From positions 14,779,019 through 14,843,018 of the forward strand of contig CM049306.1 in the NCBI GenBank assembly GCA_026874595.1: a stretch of DNA of 64,000 bases, read 5' to 3'. The position numbers and the translations under genes were made by a program. Shown here piece after piece: positions 57,237 to 64,000 of this stretch. How positions within the stretch are numbered: position 1 is the first letter of the stretch; each line of letters starts with the position of its first letter. The DNA comes from Sipunculus nudus (lineage: Eukaryota > Annelida > Sipuncula > Golfingiida > Sipunculidae). A model generated the notes under the pieces. It saw only the letters and a program-made list of their open reading frames with translations, was not told the DNA's origin and ran no database searches.

Positions 57237-59090
57237 CTAGACATTTCTTGGCACCGCTGGTGCCATAGTATCGCCAGACAAATGAGGTTTTGTGGTATTT
57301 TGTTGATATAATGTGATGTATTTGTATTTTAGCAATGAATGTGAGAAACATTTGTACAAAATATAGGAATATTTAAAGTGAAGGCAATTGTTATGTAAAA
57401 GGTTATGTATAAATAGAAGTATATATTTAATGATGTATTGAGTTGTATATGTATGTTTTGAGTAACTTGTTTGAGAATAATATAGAGAAAGAGAAAGAGA
57501 TGGATAGACAGGATTTCAGAGATGGAGATATATGATAATGAGAATGAAATAATAATATCTGTTATATTTTGTTTCACATCATATTTTGTTCTTTGTAATA
57601 AATTGTTATATTGTCATAAAAATTGTCATTTGTTCCTTATCAATAGCATAAATTGTGGAAAAACAAGAAAATAGAGTAGGGGGTGCCACCATGCAGTTCC
57701 CAGCAAATGACTCATCACATTACCCATATCTATCTATATGCATAATATGAAAGATATCTGCCAATTAGTTTCCAGCACATGACAACACTATCCAACAACT
57801 TTTTAATTTTTATTTTATAATGCTGACAATACTGTCAAGTCCCATATAGGCAACATTCATGAGCCATTTTAAATAGTCTTCGTCCAAAGGTCAAGACCAC
57901 TCTCAAAGGAAAATGATCCAGTTGTGACTCTGTGGTACACCCAGTGCACTAAATCATTTATCACTGACCATCATATCTATTTATAGAATCTGACCATGGC
58001 CCAGAACTGCTATAATATAAAAGAAATCTGTCCATTAGTTTTTGACTTATAATGCTCACAGTGCTGTCAAGTGGCCCTTTTTAAGATATTCACGATTATA
58101 TGTTTTTCACCAAATATGGGAATATTCAAGGTCAAGGTCACTCTCAAAGTCACGGTCATGACCCTAAATCAATAAACTGCATTCCAAAATATCCAACATT
58201 TGAAAAAAAAATTAAATTAAAAAAAAAAATAATTTAAATTAAATTAAATTTTAAAATTAAATTTAAAATTAAATATACCTCATTACATAAACCATATCTA
58301 TATACATGCATAACATGAAAGAAATCTGTCCATTACTGTTTGACTTATAATGCTCACAGTATATACTGTCAAGTGGCAATGATGGGGTATTCAAAGGCGC
58401 AAAAAACAAGAAAAGGACAACAGGTGGCGCCACCTATCTTCTGCAAAAGACAAAACTATCCAAGATCTTCCGTCAACTTGATTTTTGGACCAATCCATGC
58501 ATCCCTTTTTAAGATATTCATGATTTTATGTGATTTTCACCATATATGGTAATATTCAAGGTCAAAGCCACTCTCAAAGAAAAGGTCATGACCCCAATTT
58601 TAATATACATCATCCCATAACCCATACCTATGTACATGCATAATATTAAAGAAATCTGTCAATCAGTTTTTGACTTGTGATGCTAAAAGTACTGTCAAGT
58701 GGCAATGATGGGGGTATTAAACGGCACAAAAACAAGAAAAGGATACTAGGTGGCACCACCAGTTTCCGGTACATGACATCACTATCCAAGATCTTTGTCC
58801 AACTTGATTTTTGGATAAATCCATGAAAGATTCCTTGAGATATTTAAGAATTTGTGTGATTTTCCCCAAAAATGGATCTATTCAAGGTCAAGGTCACTCT
58901 CCTAGTTGAGGTCATGACCCCATTTTAAATAGGCTTCGTCCTCTCACCTATATCTATAAATGTGTCAAGTTTGAAAAAGATCCTTGAAATATTTTTTGAG
59001 TTATTGTGTCCAAAATAAATCTCTGCGGAGGCGGCGGCGGCGCAACCGTGCCTAAACCATAGTATCTCCAGACTATGTCTGGCGATACAA
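57237..59090 (-). mobile_element. F3 Helitron-like element, 1.85 kb
   Basis: The left end, after A, is CTAGACATTTCTTGGCACCG with hairpin GGCACC-GCT-GGTGCC, then SIR TATCGCCAGACA. The right end GTATCTCCAGAC-TAT-GTCTGGCGATAC is a hairpin with one mismatch that contains the inverted SIR, then AA. GGCGGCGGCGGC precedes it, as in F1. One exact palindrome (58423) and one GGTGGCACCACC (58749) are 326 bp apart, each followed 88 bp on by (A/G)AGATAT. It is clearly related to F1 by its CATAGTATC..GCG(G)ATACAA end. Confidence 0.75.
58200..58277. repeat. AT-only low-complexity tract
   Basis: (AAATTAAATTT)-type sequence, extensively self-complementary, inside F3. Confidence 0.8.
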
Positions 59091-60758
59091 ATATTTTACT
59101 TTTATCTTATATATTACATATATGCACAAAGAAGTATTAAGCATTTTTCTTGTACTTATATTACAATAAACAAATACTGCAGGATTTCAAGACAATATTT
59201 TACTTCACTCAATTAATTTGATGAAAGAAAACAGAAAATAAAATAATGCTTTCTTTCATGTGAAATAAAATCTAGATGTTTATTATTTATGTTTACTAGT
59301 ATATGAACTCTGACATATTTGAAGCAAGAAAAATAAAGGCAAAACAGGGTTAACCTTAATGACAAAACTAAAAATACACATGGACCCTATGTTTGAAAAA
59401 CTCATGACTTGAGTGTCATAAGAGAATTGTGACTTGTTTATTTTAACATTATGGTATTGCACATTTAAGTAAGGATTGTATAACCAGTTGTTTGTTACCA
59501 TTATTTGTTGTATATTATGCAATGTCATGTTTGACTGTTAGTGTGGAAACATAGGTTTAGAAAACCTAGGGGTTTTATTTGAGAACCAGGACTTAGTTAA
59601 CTGTGGACTTCAAAGGCAACCCACCTGCATACTTGATTTTTTCCCATACTTTGGTCTCTGGATGCATGTCCATTTTGGTATTCCTGCATTGAATGACAGG
59701 CCACATAATTTTGTAAGGTGATAAGCCAAGAGCGGTCAGGATGTGTGACATAAGCATCGGTGTATGTGTAAGAAATGCTAAATACAGGCATCTCCTTAGT
59801 CAGTGTGCTAGATGGTGTAGTGTGACAGCTAATCCACCTTGGTTGGACCCCCCCCCCCTTTATCTATATCCTGGATCCGCTCCTGTTGTGTGTTGTGTAT
59901 ACAGTGTTAAACTGCCTTTACTCAATGAGTATATAACTAAGTCACATGCACAACAATTATGTAACCAGTGGCAGTTGTCCCAGGCAAAATTTCTGTGATT
60001 AATGCTTATGGCCAGTGCCGTAATTAATCAGGTCTCAGTGAATTAGGGTAATCATATGGATTATTGTACCTTCTGCATGAAATGCATCTCTTGAGAAGTG
60101 TAAGTTTAATTTTATTATATTTTTATTGTTTGTGTTGCACATGTCTTTCTCATCTTTTTGAGTGTATGTGCGATCTACAGCCAGTATAGTCTACCTTTGA
60201 AAAGATTCCTTCTGGGTTGTGACATTGCGTTGATTGTAATCTTGTAAATGAAATGAGATACGAACTGTTTATTTATTCTAGTTTTTTCATATTTAACTCA
60301 GATGACTGGAAAAAAAATTATCTTAGCTATAACAATCGCACATGACAAGACAGGTGCCTGTCAGCCTATCCTTTTTATAAAAAATTGTAAGGCACATTTT
60401 TTCTGTTGGTTGAAAATTAAAATAATGTTCCCCATTTGCCTAAAAAAAATTAAAAAAAAAGACATGCAAAGTTTGAACAGAATCAGCCAATCAAGTTCTT
60501 CAGAAATGTCATTTGTTAAATTTCAGTGTTTGGTCTATTTTGTATAAAAATCATATGCAAAAGTTGTAGTATCTATAGTATTAGAAAAATTAGAATAAAT
60601 ATGCACTGTACCTCAAGGCATCAAAGAGGTGTTCTTACACATGATTTGAAGAACTCTATAATTTTAACCAAATCATATACACTTATAATTATACTGTGAC
60701 TTATTTAAATGAACTAACAGCCCCTTTCACACAGCTGTAATGGCAGTGTTACCCTTTA
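59091..60758. other. Unassigned sequence
   Basis: A poly-C run occurs near 59850. No repeats, exons or RNA genes recognised. Confidence 0.4.
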
Positions 60759-61258
60759 AGCTGTGTTTCCATGTATCCATAAAACTCGTACATCTCGTAC
60801 ACAAAAAACGGATCTCTCTTTTGAAGATGAACTGTTTCCATATGTAAGTTTTAACTTGCTCTGCATGCGTATCTGCAAAGACAGACAGCATCGAAACGGG
60901 TCGGTGAGCGATCTCTTCTTAAGATAAACCGTTTCCATATGTACGTTTTAATTTGCTCTGCATGCGTATCTGCAAAAGGGACAGCATCGAAACTGATCGG
61001 TGAGCGATTCATCCGTTTTGCTGATGGCAAAAAAGCCTATATTTCCCAACAGTGCCCCGGCACCAAAACCGTCACTGGTTGCATTTAAAATAAAACTGAA
61101 TTTTATGAAAATCCTTGCAGTTTAAAAAGAGGCACGTGGAAGGGTATCCGCAAGGAAAACACAAGTACTTATGGGAACAGTTTTTGCAGGCTGCGCACCA
61201 AGGAGCGTACATACATCCTTTGTTGATACGATATTTGCAGATACATGGAAACATAGCT
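60759..61258. mobile_element. 500-bp TIR element with TTA target duplication
   Basis: The termini AGCTGTGTTTCCATGTATCC and the reverse complement of the right end, AGCTATGTTTCCATGTATCT, match at 18 of 20 bases. TTA flanks both ends (60756-60758, 61259-61261). A 3-bp TTA duplication is the hallmark of PIF/Harbinger-type elements. An internal duplication occupies about 60834-61025. The ORFs inside are on both strands and look incidental. Confidence 0.7.
60834..61025. repeat. ~97-bp tandem duplication inside the TTA-flanked element
   Basis: GTTTCCATATGTA.GTTTTAA begins at 60834 and 60931, each followed by TTGCTCTGCATGCGTATCTGC, GACAGCATCGAAAC and CGGTGAGCGAT. High similarity. Confidence 0.85.
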
Positions 61259-61754
61259 TTATGCATTTCAGGCCTAATGTATTCAAAAAGAAACACTGCT
61301 GACTCCAGTCATTGTGCTTGATCATGAAAAAAATTATCCAAAAAAGTACATGGCGGTTAAATTTGAGCAACTTGAATTAAAACTACCAAAAGGACATCCA
61401 TTTCAATTCAAGCTAACAGATGTTGGGTGCATACAATATTTTAAATATTACAATACCAGCAACAGATAATTTGTATCACAATTATTCCAACACAACCAAG
61501 TACAAAATGTTCCTTTAGCTCAATTATTGTTAAAAATTTGAGCTGTCTATCACTTGTCACTACCTTTATATAGCCTTGCTGAAACTGCAATAAACCCTTA
61601 TTAAATAAAGGCCCCTGGATGGTGTGACATGAAGCTCTAGTCTGCAAACTGTGGAATGGCTGATAACCCAAAAAGATCAAGAAGAAAATAGTGCTGGCCT
61701 GGATATCATCAATTGCAACATAACAGGTCTTTTTGATTATAGGATAAATAGTTA
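61259..61754. other. Unassigned sequence
   Basis: No feature recognised; the minus ORF at 61441-61758 has no domain. Confidence 0.4.
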
Positions 61755-61927
61755 ACAAGGCCTACAGGCCTAATGCAAACCTGTGCAAAGTTTGGGAGTA
61801 TGAATGGAGGTTTATTTTTAAAATTTAATATTGATCCTCTTACGTCCTGCTAATCTACCTTAGTCATTATGATTTCAGCAAAATGAATGTTTCGGACCTG
61901 CAAGTTTCAGACTAGGAAATTTTAAAA

Positions 61928-62960
61928 CTAGAATATGGGTAGTCAACAATCGACTGTGTATCTGCAGAAATCAGAGTGAGACAAGTGATATTAGGCATGG
62001 ATTAAGTGGCAAGGGGAATAGAGTGAGGTGTGTTGCATATTAGCATGGATGTCTGCAGCTTAAACGTAGGTGCTGCCACCTGTCATAAAATCAAGAAAAT
62101 TGTCCAGGATGTATAAACCTGCAAAATTTCAGTGGATTAGTCAAACCACTGCTGAGATATGAGTGATTTTATCCCAAGGCAGATGAACAGATGGACTTGA
62201 TGCATAAATGGTTGCAGGTGGTGCCACCTGTTTTGTCTATGATGAAGAGCTATGTAAGATCTATATACATGCAAAATTTTGGCCTAACTGGTCAAACGGT
62301 TCCTGAGATATGAGCTTGGACGTCTGCAGAGTAAACGTGAATGTAGGTGGTGCCACCTGTCATAAAATCAAGAGAGCTGTCCAGGATGTATAAACCTGCA
62401 AAATTTCAGGTGGATAAGTCAAACCACTGCTGAGATATGAGTGATTTTATCCCACGGCAGATGAACAGATGGACGCTGTGCATTAATCGTTGCAGGTGGC
62501 ACCACCAGTTTATCCTATGATGAAGAGCTATGTGAGATCTATACACGTGCCAAATTTTGGCCCAATAGGTCAAACTGCTTGGATGTGTGCAGAGTAAACG
62601 TGAATGTAGGTGGGGCCACCTGTCATAAAATCAAGAAAGCTATCCAGGATGTATACACATGCAAAATTTCAGGTGGATAAGTACAACCAATGCAGAAACA
62701 TGAGTGATTTTATCCCAAGGCATATGAATAGATGGACGCTGTGCAAAAATGGTTGCGAGTGGTGTGACAATTTTTAGTGTATGTTATAAAGCTATCCAAG
62801 GGCTACATTTGTGCAAAATTTTTAGCCTGATTGGTCAAACGGTTCCCAAGATATGTAGGTTTTTGTGTGGAAACAGACGCACAATGGACGCTGAGAGGAA
62901 AGGTCAGAGGTCAACCAAAAATGAGGGTGCAGCAGTTCACATGTGACCCGATCATAATCC
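61928..62960 (-). mobile_element. F1 fragment nested in F4
   Basis: CTAGAATATGGGTAGTCAAC with its hairpin, then GTATCTGCAGAAATCAGAGT. Palindromes are mostly decayed (GGTGGTGCCACC, GGTGGCACCACC, GGTGGGGCCACC). It stops near the same point as 9415 without the terminal hairpin. Confidence 0.65.
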
Positions 62961-63081
62961 TGAATTTCAAATAAGCTCACAGATGCACCTAAAATACAAA
63001 CCAAGTTTTTTCAAACAGTTAAAAGATAAAGTTCCAATAGTTCTAATCTTGGCATTCTGTGTCTAGAATATGTGTCTTGAT

Positions 63082-63123
63082 GTCTAGACCCTGTGTCTAG
63101 ACGTCAAGACACATTGTCTAGAC
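63082..63123. promoter_or_regulatory. Three GTCTAGAC palindromes
   Basis: Exact copies at 63082-63089, 63095-63102 and 63116-63123, at the position equivalent to the 9500-9541 cluster. Possible Smad-binding elements by sequence only. Confidence 0.3.
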
Positions 63124-63880
63124 ACCAGACAGAGCCAGGTCAGTTGCCATAGTGATGTCTGGACCCCACCTGGTTGTACTGAGTGACCTCTTGACTTGGC
63201 TGCTGAAACTCAGCATGTTGTCAAATCTGCTTTCAAACACAGAGAACCTTTTTCAATTGACTACACTACTTTTTTAAAGCTGCATTTACCCAAACTATTC
63301 TTATAAAACTGGCAGAACCCTGGCACAGAATAATTCTTGTAAAGTTTAAACCAATCAGCTTAACAGTTTCATCATAAATCAGTGTATAAGCTAGAAAAGT
63401 CTAAAATAACATTTTCGCTTGTAAAAAACAGATCAATGTAGGTGGGGCCACCAATACCTCAATTTTGGATATGACATATATGACAAACATTGGCATGAAA
63501 TTTGGTGATGATAGCTCTAGCCATTTCAATCTCCTGTAACTGGGCCAAAAATCTCCAAACTGGAACCATTTGAACAAACTTGAGAGAGATTGTTCCAGGG
63601 ATCATTTCTGTGAAATATGGGACAATTTGGCTAGCCAGTTTTAGAGAAGATTTTTAAAGCTTTTTTTAGCTTTTTCCCTATAAAATCTAAAAAAATGCAG
63701 TTAGAAAAAAAATAAACATATCGTATAGAGTTTTTCGGATGACTGATTATTTGCAAAAAATTGGTGATGCCAGCTCCTGCCGTTTTTGGAGTTAGCTATG
63801 GTTAATGTAAAGATGACGCACGACACACGACGCAACGAAAGACGCCGCTGAACCATCACATAAGCTCACAGGTTCGCTAA

Positions 63881-64000
63881 AAACAGATGAGTGGTTTTGA
63901 CACTAGGCAGTCCTGAAGTGTGTAAATTAGTTTTTAATAAAAAATTGATGTTTTTCCTTAATTTCTCAAAGATAAAAAGTCACAGAAACCCAGTTTTGGG
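63881..64000 (-). mobile_element. Start of an F2-related block, cut by window end
   Basis: GGCAGTCCTGAAGTGT, TTTTCCTTAAT.TCTCAAAG and CCCAGTTTTGGG match the block B family (45590-45670, 49990-50080). Confidence 0.45.

Larger units (their letters stand above)
61755..63880 (-). mobile_element. F4 composite element, sister of 8185-10364
   Basis: The left end is ACAAGGCCTACAGGCCTAATGC then CAAACCTGTGCA. The right end is CACATAAGCTCACAGGTTCGCTAA. It is collinear with 8185-10364 throughout, including the nested F1 fragment (61928-62960), the GTCTAGAC cluster (63082-63123) and the GGTGG..CCACC variant at 63441. Conservation with its sister is good but not recent. Confidence 0.75.

Overview
The window looks like an AT-rich animal genome segment, most likely from a mollusc and probably a bivalve. 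The reasons are the absence of operons, the absence of any long intact ORF, CpG-poor DNA, and repeat phrases such as TGACCTTGACCTTTGACC and GGACGGACG...CAGTCAGCTGAGCTAAAAA, which I associate with bivalve genomes from general knowledge (no search was possible). No complete protein-coding gene is recognisable. The longest ORF is 142 codons and looks spurious. The only coding signals are two weak candidate exons on the minus strand (15220-15405 and 29654-29705), one decayed reading frame inside a transposon (42179-42535), and a possible three-exon non-coding transcript (about 34.0-35.7 kb).

Most recognisable content is mobile DNA. At least five families of non-autonomous Helitron-like elements, called F1 to F5 here, share one plan. 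One end reads CTAG (or a near variant) preceded by A, then a short hairpin, then a subterminal inverted repeat (SIR). The other end carries the complementary SIR, in several families inside a second hairpin. F1: 1-1620, 3977-8009 (old, split), 8357-9415, 31019-31400, 39511-40979, 43809-44709, 54424-55127 and 61928-62960. F2 and relatives: 2134-3316, 18728-19265, 23943-28366, 30488-31018, 37403-37480, 44710-50253 and 63881-64000. F3: 57237-59090. F4: 8185-10364, 17776-20171, 37812-38790, 39317-43465 and 61755-63880. F5: 37022-37402, with 3' ends at 46086 and 49145. Older copies without the event show two F1 copies inserted exactly between A and T with no target duplication.

The most striking signal is a 12-bp perfect palindrome, GGTGGCGCCACC. 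It occurs exactly about 30 times, plus many one-base variants, inside F1, F2, F3 and F4. In all four families it lies about 88 bp upstream of a GAGATAT-like motif, with an AAATTT-like block between them. This points to one shared internal module in families whose termini differ. F1 and F2 also amplify the module in tandem (a 280-bp dimer at 160-1340; a 337-bp unit at 24.8-28.3 kb).

Cut-and-paste type elements are interspersed: a 2.3-kb element with roughly 90-bp TIRs (5429-7774), TA-flanked pogo/Tigger-like elements (11770-13422, 51176-52446), elements compatible with PIF/Harbinger (41931-42849, 60759-61258), and a 3.4-kb element with inverted ATATATGG-rich arrays at its ends (32983-36342). 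A recent mosaic duplication lies at 44.7-49.8 kb. The remaining stretches hold nothing I can assign.
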